DNA of 64,000 nt, from contig NZ_CABPSH010000003.1 in assembly GCF_902459725.1 (NCBI RefSeq), forward strand, positions 186,001-250,000. The letters are read 5' to 3'. Every line of letters begins with the position of its first letter. Within the stretch, counting starts at the first letter, position 1. Positions 34,431-42,726 of the stretch are shown here, piece by piece. The stretch comes from Pandoraea eparura (GTDB lineage Bacteria > Pseudomonadota > Gammaproteobacteria > Burkholderiales > Burkholderiaceae). Below the pieces are notes generated by a model. It was not told the DNA's origin, made no database searches, and was given only the letters and a program-made list of their open reading frames with translations. Made by a program: the position numbers and the translations under genes.

Positions 34431-36107
34431 CTACTGGGCCGTGGGCGTATTGGCGTCCGCAGCACTCGTTGCCGCGCTAGTCCGAGGTCCGCTCGGAAGG
34501 AAAATCGTCCCGACGATGCCACAAATTACGCTCAGGCCAATCGGATACCAAAGTCCTGCAAGCACGTCGCCTACAGACAAAGTGAGGTAGGTCGCGATAA
34601 AAGGCAGCAGCCCACCAAAAATCCCCGCTCCAATGTGATAGGGAAACGAAATCGCCGTGTACCGAATCCGCGCCGGAAAGAGCTCAACTAGATATGCAGC
34701 AAGAGAGGCGTAGGTCATAGCCGCTATGACGGTCATAGCGATTAGGATGAGCAGGATTTTCGTGCGATTGATTCGCGCCGGATCAGCCTTCTCGGGGTAG
34801 CCCGCACTTTGCAGTGCAGCGCCATATGCCTTCGCATCAAATCCCGAGATTGTCTGTCCGTTGACGGACATCGCAACCGGCAGCCCGTTGACGGGCGGTA
34901 CATACGTGAAGTTCACGCCATGCTGCACCAAATACTGTTTTGCCTTCACACACGCTTTTTTGTTGTCTGGATGACTGCTCAATAGCGCGGCGCCAAGACT
35001 GAACGAGCAGTCCTCGGAATTTGTTGATGCGTGCAGCGTCACGGGCTTCGCGATCGTGGCCTCTACCAACGCAGGATTGCCCGCACTAATAAGGCTTTCG
35101 AACATCGGTCGGAACGTAAGTGCGGTAAGAAAGATCCCCGCAATCATGATCCATTTTCGCCCAATCCTGTCCGAGAGCCACCCGAGAAATACGTATGTCG
35201 GGACACCAATCAAAAAGGCAATCGACAATAGGTTGTACACCAGCGACTGGTCAACAGCCACGGCTTGCTGCAGAAAAATGACGACGTAAAACTGCCCTGT
35301 ATAGAACGATGCAACGGTCCCCGCATTGATGCTGAAAAGAGCAATCAGAATGAGCTTCAAGTTCGACCATTGCGACAGTGCTTCGCGCAACGGATTCTTC
35401 GACAAGCGCCCTTGCGACTTCATCCGAGAGAAAACCGGCGACTCATGAAGACGCGCACGGATGTACACAGAGATACTCAACAGAACGATCGAAGCGAGAA
35501 ACGGAACACGCCAGCCCCATGCCTTGAAGGCATCGGGGCCTATAGCCGTCCTGCAAAGTACGATCACAACAGTACAAGCGAGAAGCCCGAGCATGCAGGT
35601 GGACTGAAGCCAACTGGTCAATAGGCCTCGGCGTTTGGGCGAACAGTGTTCCGAGATATACACCACTGCCCCACCGTACTCGCCCCCTACAGCAAGTCCC
35701 TGAATAACACGCAGCACCAGAAGCAAAATCCAGGAAAGATTACCTGCAGCCGAATAGCTAGGCAGGCAACCGAGCAAGACCGTACTGGCCCCCATCATGA
35801 CGACTGTGACGAGAAACATGTACTTGCGACCGAAACGGTCACCGAGATATCCAAAGATTGCTCCGCCAAGGGGCCGGATGACAAAGCCAACCGCGAGCGC
35901 AGCAAGTGCTCCCAGCAGCGAGACCATCGGATTATCAGGTGGAAATATGATCGCGCTCATGAAGACGGCGAGCGAACCATAAATAAAGAAGTCATACCAC
36001 TCGAACAGGGTGCCCAGCGTCGAGGCGAGCACAATTTGCCGCTCCTCAGTGCGGCTCAGTTCTTGATTCTCTGCCAGAGGAGGAAGGTGTACCGGAGATG
36101 AGTTCAT
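34431..36107 (-). CDS. MFS transporter, MHS family, with a large extracytoplasmic insertion
   Basis: 558 residues. MHS-family motifs: LGTLFEWYDFFIYGSLA, FVIRPLGGAIFGYLGDRFGRKY, LAVGGEYGGAVVYISEH and LSDRIGRKWIM. Between helices 9 and 10 (about residues 338-448) lies a hydrophilic insertion of roughly 110 residues with two cysteines (C367, C386) and the segment VPPVNGLPVAMSVNGQTISGFDAKAYGAALQSAGYP, predicted to be periplasmic. It is the first gene of the nitrile operon (93 bases before the alpha subunit) and may import a nitrile-containing acid or the amide. A shared operator-like element lies just upstream. Confidence 0.9.
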   Translation of the reverse strand: MNSSPVHLPPLAENQELSRTEERQIVLASTLGTLFEWYDFFIYGSLAVFMSAIIFPPDNPMVSLLGALAALAVGFVIRPLGGAIFGYLGDRFGRKYMFLVTVVMMGASTVLLGCLPSYSAAGNLSWILLLVLRVIQGLAVGGEYGGAVVYISEHCSPKRRGLLTSWLQSTCMLGLLACTVVIVLCRTAIGPDAFKAWGWRVPFLASIVLLSISVYIRARLHESPVFSRMKSQGRLSKNPLREALSQWSNLKLILIALFSINAGTVASFYTGQFYVVIFLQQAVAVDQSLVYNLLSIAFLIGVPTYVFLGWLSDRIGRKWIMIAGIFLTALTFRPMFESLISAGNPALVEATIAKPVTLHASTNSEDCSFSLGAALLSSHPDNKKACVKAKQYLVQHGVNFTYVPPVNGLPVAMSVNGQTISGFDAKAYGAALQSAGYPEKADPARINRTKILLILIAMTVIAAMTYASLAAYLVELFPARIRYTAISFPYHIGAGIFGGLLPFIATYLTLSVGDVLAGLWYPIGLSVICGIVGTIFLPSGPRTSAATSAADANTPTAQ

Positions 36108-36143
36108 GATGGGGAGAATTGTCCTGGCTGAACGCCGCCATAG

Positions 36144-36180
36144 ATTTGATAATGTTGTATAAGTATCGCAATGTCAAATA
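36144..36180. promoter_or_regulatory. 37-nt operator-like element, copy 1
   Basis: AT-rich element beginning ATTTGATA and containing TATCGCAAT-TCAAA. It matches the element at 46963-46999 in 28 of 37 positions without gaps. Outer arms TTTGA/TCAAA and inner GATA/TATC give it dyad symmetry. It ends upstream of, and is centred about 55 bases before, the MFS start at 36107. The binding regulator is unknown. Confidence 0.6.
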
Positions 36181-36347
36181 CAAATGGCTAGCTAGGGACA
36201 ATCTCTATATTGGCGACGCAGCCGAAATTTGAGAGCGGCAATCGATGAACGACCAAACAGAAAGCCGTGAATTCGTTCTTTACGAAAGGATCCATGCGAA
36301 CGACCGACTGTTTGATCAAAAATTTAGCCCATAGGTGGGCGTCCGAC

Positions 36348-37259
36348 CTACTGGATGGAGTCCTCTCCTAGCCTCATATCGGTCAACGCTTCGCAGAAGC
36401 GCGCGATTTCAGTGTGATCGCGGCCATGCCCCAGAGTCTTTGCTGCCCCGCTCCATAGTTCCCGGCACAGTGCGGAGAACGGCGTGACGACCCCACCTTC
36501 ATTCGCCACTTCCAGCGCGATGCCAATGTCCTTCACCATCAAATCAAGGCCGAAATTGCTGTCGAACGCGCGCGAGAGAACGAACTGTCGAAACTTTTTC
36601 TGCGTGCTGTTGTTCACACCTGTCGACGCGTTGATCACGTCGACCATCTTGCCCGCGTCTAGCCCAAATTTCTGACCGATGAGAAGCGCTTCGATACCGA
36701 TTAGAAAACCGCCGGCAGAGACGAGATTATTGAGCGCTTTCATAGCTTGGCCCGCACCAATAGAGCCCACCTCTGTGATGGCGGTCCCCATCGCTTGGAG
36801 CAAGGGCCTCGCGCGCGCGAGGTCTTCAGGAGCGCCTCCGGTCATGATGGCAAGCTCACCGGTCTTTGCCTTCGAAACACCACCAGAAACCGGAGCGTCG
36901 ATCATGCAAATACCATCGGCGCGCAGGGACGACGCAGCGTCTTTGGTAATGCTCGGCATGCCTGAAGTCATATCGATGACCAAGGCCCCTACCGAAAGCG
37001 AGGATCGGACTGATTCAAGCGCTTCGACCACATGCTTGCTGGTCGGCAACATCGTGATGACAGCGTTCGCACCCGCCACCGCGTGCTCAAGCGTCTCGGC
37101 CGCCACCCCGCCAACATCACTGGAAAATGTCTTGGCTCGGTCCGGAGTGACGTCGTAGACGGACAAATGAAAACCCGCCTCCACAAGGCGCGCTGCCATG
37201 GGCCAGCCCATATTCCCGATACCAATGAAAGCTACCTTGTTGAACCCGTCGGCGCTCAC
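36348..37259 (-). CDS. NAD(P)-dependent beta-hydroxyacid dehydrogenase (HIBADH family)
   Basis: 303 residues. Rossmann motif FIGIGNMGWPMAARL, substrate motif IDAPVSGGVSKAKTGEL, catalytic-lysine region GAGQAMKALNNLVSAG, and C-terminal LDLMVKDIGIALEVA. It oxidises a 3-hydroxy acid or reduces a semialdehyde; the exact substrate is open. The start is a GTG that overlaps the stop of the carboxymuconolactone decarboxylase-like gene (GTGA), so the pair is coupled. The pair is divergent from a GntR regulator. Confidence 0.9.
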   Translation of the reverse strand: MSADGFNKVAFIGIGNMGWPMAARLVEAGFHLSVYDVTPDRAKTFSSDVGGVAAETLEHAVAGANAVITMLPTSKHVVEALESVRSSLSVGALVIDMTSGMPSITKDAASSLRADGICMIDAPVSGGVSKAKTGELAIMTGGAPEDLARARPLLQAMGTAITEVGSIGAGQAMKALNNLVSAGGFLIGIEALLIGQKFGLDAGKMVDVINASTGVNNSTQKKFRQFVLSRAFDSNFGLDLMVKDIGIALEVANEGGVVTPFSALCRELWSGAAKTLGHGRDHTEIARFCEALTDMRLGEDSIQ

Positions 37260-37645
37260 GACAGCACCCCCTCTTTTACGAGGACTTCATGCGCCGCCTT
37301 GAACGCCGTCAGACCACAAGGGATCCCGGAGTACGCAGTGGCGTGCAGTAGTGCTGCCTTGATCTCATCGACGGTCACACCGTTGTTGAGCGCACCTTTC
37401 ACGTGCAGCTTCAGTTCATCGGAATGGCTTGTGACGGTAAGCATTGCGAGGTTAATCAAGCTACGCGTCTTGCGATCCAAGGTCTCGTCACCCCAGGCCC
37501 AGCCCCAAGCCCATGCCGTCGTGGCCCGCTGAAAGGACATCATGAACGGATCAGCCTTCTGCATCGAGGCATCGACATATTCGGGCCCCAGGACTTCGCG
37601 TCGGATAGGCATGCCCTTTTCGAACAGCGCATTATCTTCAGACAT
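37256..37645 (-). CDS. Carboxymuconolactone decarboxylase family protein
   Basis: 129 residues from the ATG at 37645, preceded by AAGGAG. The core reads FMMSFQRATTAWAWGWAWGDETLDRKTRSLINLAMLTVTSHSDELKLHVKGALNNGVTVDEIKAALLHATAYSGIPCGLTAFKAAHEVL, the PcaC-type fold. It lacks the CxxC of AhpD peroxidases, so it is nearer true decarboxylases. The frame extends upstream to 37828, but that part crosses the operator region and is not coding. It is coupled with a downstream dehydrogenase and may decarboxylate a lactone or beta-keto acid. Confidence 0.88.
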   Translation of the reverse strand: MSEDNALFEKGMPIRREVLGPEYVDASMQKADPFMMSFQRATTAWAWGWAWGDETLDRKTRSLINLAMLTVTSHSDELKLHVKGALNNGVTVDEIKAALLHATAYSGIPCGLTAFKAAHEVLVKEGVLS

Positions 37646-37789
37646 ATTCAAAATCTCCTTAATAGTGGTTCCTCTGGGTAAGCAACCGCACAAGCCCGCT
37701 TGCCGACGCTCATCAAAAATCAATGAGATAACACATCGAACGGCGGAAACGACTGTCCCAGATAGAGGTAAATTTCGCCTTACGGAAAA

Positions 37790-37829
37790 ATTGTCAGACA
37801 ATATGACATTAAAATAATTGTCCGTCAAT
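37790..37829. promoter_or_regulatory. Paired FadR/GntR-type operators
   Basis: Perfect palindrome ATTGTC-A-GACAAT at 37790-37802 and a related ATTGTCCGTCAAT at 37817-37829, with centres 27 bp apart. They lie between the GntR gene and the divergent decarboxylase/dehydrogenase operon. The TTGTC/GACAA form fits sites of FadR-subfamily GntR regulators. The neighbouring regulator is the natural candidate to bind here. Confidence 0.7.
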
Positions 37830-37885
37830 CCGACATTTTTACGACTGTGATGTAAAATGCGCCGTCCACTAACCTCACCCCACTT

Positions 37886-38584
37886 ATGAGCAACTCACTA
37901 AAAGTCGTCCCGCAATCTGTGCGGCGCCAAGTAGAAGATGGACTCAGGGCAGCAATCGTCTCAGGAAGATTCCCCCCTGGTGAGCACTTGCCCGATCGAG
38001 TTCTGTGTGAGGTGTTTGGCACCAGCCGTAGCGTTGTTCGCGAGGCGGTCAGGCGCCTTGAGGCCGAGGGGTTGGTGACGGTGCACGCCAATCGAGGTCC
38101 ATTCGTAGCGATGCTCTCGATCGAAGAAGCCACCGAAATTTATGAGGTCCGTGCAGCGCTTGAGGCTCTGGCTGGAGAAGGGTTTGCCATTCGCGCGGAT
38201 GACGCGGAACGCGCAGAACTGCATGCAGTGTTTGACGAATTGCGACGTGTCGGTTCGGAGGTCACCCGAGAGGGTCTACTCGATATAAAGCGACGCTTCT
38301 ACGAAATCATGACTAAGGGATGCCGCAACACGCTGGTTGCGCGAATGCTAGATCAATTGCTGACGCGCAACGCCCAGTTGCGGGCAACATCACTCTCCAG
38401 CAGCAACCGTTTGCCGGCCACAATCGGAGAATTAGCCCAAATTATGGATGCCATCGACCGGCGTGATCCAGTGGCGGCGGCGGCGGCATGCCGCTCGCAT
38501 GTTCAGGCAGCTGCCGACATCGCGATTGACATTCTCCGAGCGAGGGATAGCCAAGCCGCCGCGATCCCAAACGGACAGACTTAG
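37886..38584 (+). CDS. GntR-family regulator, FadR subfamily
   Basis: 232 residues. N-terminal winged HTH (VEDGLRAAIVSGRFPPGEHLPDRVLCEVFGTSRSVVREAVRRLEAEGLVTVHANRGPFVA) followed by an all-helical FCD effector domain (IYEVRAALEALAGEGFAIRAD and later conserved His positions such as SHVQAA). FCD domains usually bind a metal and small organic acids. It is divergent from the carboxymuconolactone decarboxylase/HIBADH pair, with paired palindromes in the gap. An autorepressed, ligand-induced operon is the simplest reading. Confidence 0.92.
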   Translation: MSNSLKVVPQSVRRQVEDGLRAAIVSGRFPPGEHLPDRVLCEVFGTSRSVVREAVRRLEAEGLVTVHANRGPFVAMLSIEEATEIYEVRAALEALAGEGFAIRADDAERAELHAVFDELRRVGSEVTREGLLDIKRRFYEIMTKGCRNTLVARMLDQLLTRNAQLRATSLSSSNRLPATIGELAQIMDAIDRRDPVAAAAACRSHVQAAADIAIDILRARDSQAAAIPNGQT

Positions 38585-38770
38585 CATCGAAGATATCTAA
38601 TAGGCTCGGGTTGTTCTCGCCTACGCGTCGAGTGTTTTCTGACTCACAGTCCATCGTTGCACAAGACAGCGCTCGACTCTCTTGTGACGGAAATCCACTG
38701 CGCGCCAATTGGCAACTGTTCGAGGAGCCTCGTAGACGGAATTGTAATGACCCAGCGGAATCTGCTCAGG

Positions 38771-39055
38771 TCAGGCGGCCAAAGCAAAGGCCTCGGCCGG
38801 CGTCGTCATCTTCAGCGCTTGGTGCGGCTGTCGATGGTTGTAGAACTGGATCCAGTCGCCGATCACACGGTTGGCGTGTTACAGCGTTTCGAAGCGGTGA
38901 CGATGTACGCATTGCTCCTTGAGCGTGCGAATCACGCGCTCGACCATACCGTTCTGTTGTGGTCAGTGTGGCGTGATGAATTCCTGGCGCAGTCCGTAAC
39001 CGCGTACCAGGGCCGTGTAGGCTCGACTCGTGAAGACAACCCCGTTGTCGCTTCG
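38771..39055 (-). pseudogene. IS3-type transposase C-terminal remnant with two in-frame stops
   Basis: On the minus strand 95 codons read RSDNGVVFTSRAYTALVRGYGLRQEFITPH, stop, PQQNGMVERVIRTLKEQCVHRHRFETL, stop, HANRVIGDWIQFYNHRQPHQALKMTTPAEAFALAA, stop. This is the end of an integrase-core (DDE) transposase, including the catalytic Glu in NGMVERV. The internal stops are TGA (38963-38965) and TAA (38879-38881); no frameshift is needed. The N-terminal two thirds and both ends of the element are gone. The rest of 38585-39167 is uninformative. Confidence 0.85.
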
Positions 39056-39167
39056 ACGTCGCCACCGATGGCAAGGCCTGAATCCTCGGTCTGAAGCCGG
39101 TTGGCCGCTTGCGAGCCTGCCAGCCTAATTCGTTTTTCGGGGGCAAGCTCATGCTGTCGGAGCCGGC

Positions 39168-40064
39168 CTAGGGGCGGACCAACGGAGCGCACTTAGAAAG
39201 CCTCTTCTCCAATGCATCCAGAAATAACCTCACGTGCATCGGGACATACTTACGCGTCGGAAGTACGGCCCAGATGCTCAGGTCTTCCGGCAATGCGTCG
39301 ACGAGGGGCAGCACCTCAAGCGCCCCGCTGGCGAGTTCCTCACGCACGTCCCAATACGTCAACATGGTGATCCCCATGCCGTCGACGCACGCGGTTCTAA
39401 GCCCCTCGACACTACTGCAAACAAACCGACCTTTTGGTCTGAAATTCCGGACCGCTTCGTCCACGCGAAAGGGCCACGACGCCATATTGGCAAGGGACAA
39501 GCACTCGTGACTGCCCAGGTCTTCCAGCGTCAACGGTTTGCCGTTCGCTGAGATGTAGCCCGGTGAAGCACAAAGGACTCGCGGATTCGGCGCGATCGAT
39601 CTAGCGACGAGTTCTGAGTCGCGCAGCGGAGCCACTCGAATTGCCACGTCGAAACCACTGGCCACGATATCGACGATTGCATCACTCATTTGCAGCTCGA
39701 TGCGAAGCTCGGGGTTCTCGTGTAGCAACTTTGGAATTACCGGCATCACCTCGATCCTGCCGAATGCTGCAGGGGCGGTCACACGCAATAGGCCTCTTGC
39801 GCCATGAGTGGCGGGTGCCAGTAGCGTGCGCGCCTCTTCTGAGGCTTCCAACATCGTACGAGCGTACGTCAGAAACTCCTCGCCTTCCGGGGTGAGGGCA
39901 ACCGCGCGCGTTGTGCGGTGCATTAGACGCACACCAAGATCTGCCTCTAGCGCGGCGAGCCTTCGCGAGGCGGCCATTGCCGTCAATCCAAGTTGCCGAG
40001 CAGCTCCAGCAAGGCTTCCGCCCGCGTTGGCTGCGACGAACACAGCAATGTCCTTGATATCCAT
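39168..40064 (-). CDS. LysR-family regulator
   Basis: 298 residues with N-terminal HTH (MDIKDIAVFVAANAGGSLAGAARQLGLTAMAASRRLAALEADLGVRLMHRTTRAVALTPEG) and effector domain beginning ARGLLRVTAPAAFGRIEVMPVIPKLL. The ASRRLAALEADLGVRLMHRTTR wording is typical of the DmlR/AaeR-like subgroup. It is divergent from the Old Yellow Enzyme gene across about 100 bases and is the obvious candidate to regulate it. Confidence 0.92.
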   Translation of the reverse strand: MDIKDIAVFVAANAGGSLAGAARQLGLTAMAASRRLAALEADLGVRLMHRTTRAVALTPEGEEFLTYARTMLEASEEARTLLAPATHGARGLLRVTAPAAFGRIEVMPVIPKLLHENPELRIELQMSDAIVDIVASGFDVAIRVAPLRDSELVARSIAPNPRVLCASPGYISANGKPLTLEDLGSHECLSLANMASWPFRVDEAVRNFRPKGRFVCSSVEGLRTACVDGMGITMLTYWDVREELASGALEVLPLVDALPEDLSIWAVLPTRKYVPMHVRLFLDALEKRLSKCAPLVRP

Positions 40065-40167
40065 AGATTGAAACGAAAATCGTTATTCCGGCATCCCAGA
40101 ATGGAAGGCTACACGCTAAATCCTTCTAGAATTATATTTTGTTTCGTTGTTATCGACGAGACGCCTC

Positions 40168-41268
40168 ATGCCGAACGAATACCCAAGTCTTTTCTCGCCC
40201 GCAAAGATCGGAAATCTAACGCTCCCCAACACCTTGGCAGTCGCACCTATGACGCGCGTGACCGCCACTCAGGAGGGTGTGCCCACGGAAACAATGCGAC
40301 GCTATTACGAGCGCTTCTCGCGTGGTGGATTTGGGTTGGTCATCACAGAGGGAAGCTTCATCGACGAGAAGTTCTCTCAGACCTACGCGTATCAGCCAGG
40401 CCTGGCCAATGTTGAACAGGCAACGGGTTGGAGCCCGATTGTCGATGCGATCCATGCATATGGCGCGCGGGCTGTCGCGCAAATTCAGCATGCCGGGGCT
40501 CTTTCACAAGGCAACCGGTATCGTGACGGAACGATCGCACCGTCTGCCGTCCAGCCTAGGGGCGAGCAGATGAACTTCTATCGCGGCGAAGGCCCGTATC
40601 CGACGCCGCGCCAAATGTCCGACGAAGAAATCATTGACGTCATCAACAGCTTTGGGCGAGCCGCTGCGCTCGCGATCAAGAATGGTGGATTCGACGGTGT
40701 TGAAATTCACGGCGCCAACGGGTACCTGCTTGACCAATTCCTGACGGATTACACCAACCTGAGACATGATCGGTGGGGGGGGAATGTCGAGGGACGCCTT
40801 TCAGTAAGCGTAGAAGTGGCGAAATCGGTCAGGTGCGCGGTGGGCGAGCAAACCCCGGTTGGCATTCGTATCTCGCAAGGTAAGGTGAACGACTTCATGC
40901 ACCGCTGGAGCGAAACGGAAGCTGGCGCCGAACTGATCTTCGGGACGCTTGCGCAAGCCGGTGTCGATTACATCCACGTCACGGAGTTCGAAGCTTGGAA
41001 GCCGGCATTCGGCGAAGAAGGCCATAGCCTCGTATCGCTTGCTCGAAAATATGCACCCGGCGTTGCGATCATTGCAAACGGCAACCTGCACGATCCAGTT
41101 CGTGCGCTCGAGATGCTGGGCGATGGTGCAGATGTAATCGCGCTCGGACGCGGAGCACTGAGCAATCCGGATTGGCCTCACCGCGTGTCTGGAGACATGG
41201 CACTATCCACGTTCGATCGGGATTTGCTGGCTCCGATTGCTGACATCAAAGCTGCCGAAGTCGTGTAA
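40168..41268 (+). CDS. Old Yellow Enzyme family NADH:flavin oxidoreductase (alkene reductase)
   Basis: 366 residues, FMN-binding TIM barrel. Motifs: LFSPAKIGNLTLPNTLAVAPMTRVTATQEGVPTE at the start; the HxxN substrate motif in VEIHGANGYLLDQFLTDYTNLRHDRWGG; IIANGNLHDP and DVIALGRGALSNPDWPHRV at the phosphate site. It reduces activated C=C bonds of unsaturated carbonyls or nitro compounds. A TTG start at 40147 is possible but the ATG at 40168 gives the standard N-terminus. It is divergent from a LysR gene. Substrate unknown. Confidence 0.92.
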   Translation: MPNEYPSLFSPAKIGNLTLPNTLAVAPMTRVTATQEGVPTETMRRYYERFSRGGFGLVITEGSFIDEKFSQTYAYQPGLANVEQATGWSPIVDAIHAYGARAVAQIQHAGALSQGNRYRDGTIAPSAVQPRGEQMNFYRGEGPYPTPRQMSDEEIIDVINSFGRAAALAIKNGGFDGVEIHGANGYLLDQFLTDYTNLRHDRWGGNVEGRLSVSVEVAKSVRCAVGEQTPVGIRISQGKVNDFMHRWSETEAGAELIFGTLAQAGVDYIHVTEFEAWKPAFGEEGHSLVSLARKYAPGVAIIANGNLHDPVRALEMLGDGADVIALGRGALSNPDWPHRVSGDMALSTFDRDLLAPIADIKAAEVV

Positions 41269-41492
41269 GCGACGCAGATCATGGACGATGTTTGCCTTGA
41301 GCTGCCATGCGACCGAGCATCATGTCAGTGGGATCACAAGAGCATCGTCTTCCAACGCCGGTGGGAACTGATCTGCTCGGCTAAATCCGGACCAGCCGCG
41401 ATGCGAGTTTTTTGGCAAACTGACCTTTTGCAGCAAGGGGTTTGCTGAAGGTGGCACGACTGCAAGGTCGGCACTTCGCGACGCGGCATGCT

Positions 41493-41621
41493 GCGATGGG
41501 TGAAATCGTCGACGGACTTGGTTTCGCCGGTGCCCGCCGGCTGCATTCGACATTGAACTACGTCAGTCCCATGATGTTCGAGAAGAATTGGGGCGCCGCT
41601 CAACGAGGGCAAGCGGCCTGA
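41493..41621 (+). pseudogene. IS3-family transposase C-terminal fragment
   Basis: The frame ending at the TGA 41619-41621 reads RRLHSTLNYVSPMMFEKNWGAAQRGQAA, the standard end of IS3-group OrfB proteins, preceded by a degraded FYN-type segment. The following bases to about 41670 resemble the end of such an element. Upstream to 41269 no further transposase can be followed, so only the 3' end of an IS survives. No other gene is seen in 41269-41685. Confidence 0.75.
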
Positions 41622-41685
41622 TGACTTCAGCTATGGGATTCGTGAAACAGGGGCAAGGTCAGATCACCACCTATTACATATCGTC

Positions 41686-42666
41686 CTAGCGTGAGAGCGC
41701 CACGAGATTGCGAGGCTTGCCTGCAACGAAAGACGAGATGTTCTCACTCAATTGCCTTATCAATCCCTCGATGGCTTGCTCACTTGCCCATGCAATGTGC
41801 GGCGTCAGAATGAAGTTACTGTAATCTCGTAACTCTTGGAACGGATGCGTTGGCGATGGCGGCTCTTCCGTCGCCACGTCAAACGCAGCTCCGGTCAAAA
41901 CTCCAGACTTGATTGCTTCCACTAACGCCAATTCGTTAACCAACCCACCGCGTGCCGTGTTTATCAGGAGTGGCTTTTGCTCCATTCTTGCAAACTCTGG
42001 GGCGCCAATCATGTTGAAGGTTGCGGGCAGCAACGGGCAGTGAAGCGAAATAATTTCACTGCGCGACAGCATCTCATCAAAGGGCGTAAAACCATCACGA
42101 AGACGAGTGGCTCCCTTCCGCTCGGAACGCAAAACACACATTCCCAAGGCGCGCGCGATCGCCGCAACCGCTTGTCCTAAAACACCGTCACCAATGATTC
42201 CGATGGTCGAACCGTGTAGATCTCGGATGGGGAAATCAAAGAAGCAGAAACGCCCAACCTCTTGCCATCGTCCAGCTCTAACAGCGTCACGATAGGACAG
42301 CAGACTGCGACGTAAAGCGAAGATCAGTGCAAAAGTATGCTCCGGCACCGTGCATGCGGCATAGTTGCGAATGTTCGAAACCTGAACGCCACGGTGAAAG
42401 CACGCCTGGAGATCAAGTACATCTGTGCCGGTCGCAGCGACTGCTATCAATTTCAGACGCGTCGCCGCGGTGATGGCTGTGGTATCGAGGCGAACCTTGT
42501 TCGTGATTACGATATCGGCATGTTCAACCCTAGCAGCCACCTCACTCGGCGACGTGTGCCCGTGTACGACGAGGTCATGAGGGAAGGCCAGTTGCAACAG
42601 ATTGATGCGGCCCGCAATACTGTCGCTATCGAGAAAGACCACCCTCAGTGGGCGAACTTCTTCCAT
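41686..42666 (-). CDS. D-2-hydroxyacid dehydrogenase, paralogue of the one at 28.4 kb
   Basis: 326 residues from the ATG at 42666 (an in-frame ATG at 42726 adds 20 atypical residues). NAD motif GIIGDGVLGQAVA, catalytic Arg in INTARGGLVNELA, Glu in ATEEPPSPTHP, His in LTPHIAWASEQA. It shares long blocks with the protein encoded at 28371-29324, so the two are paralogues. It is the third gene of a CoA-transferase/HMG-CoA-lyase-like operon and may handle a 2-hydroxy or 2-oxo acid in that route. No strong ribosome binding site is visible. Confidence 0.88.
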   Translation of the reverse strand: MEEVRPLRVVFLDSDSIAGRINLLQLAFPHDLVVHGHTSPSEVAARVEHADIVITNKVRLDTTAITAATRLKLIAVAATGTDVLDLQACFHRGVQVSNIRNYAACTVPEHTFALIFALRRSLLSYRDAVRAGRWQEVGRFCFFDFPIRDLHGSTIGIIGDGVLGQAVAAIARALGMCVLRSERKGATRLRDGFTPFDEMLSRSEIISLHCPLLPATFNMIGAPEFARMEQKPLLINTARGGLVNELALVEAIKSGVLTGAAFDVATEEPPSPTHPFQELRDYSNFILTPHIAWASEQAIEGLIRQLSENISSFVAGKPRNLVALSR

Positions 42667-42726
42667 GATGAATAAAATTTCAATAAAGCAAATGGGATCC
42701 GCTAGCGTGCAGACGATGGCGTGCAA

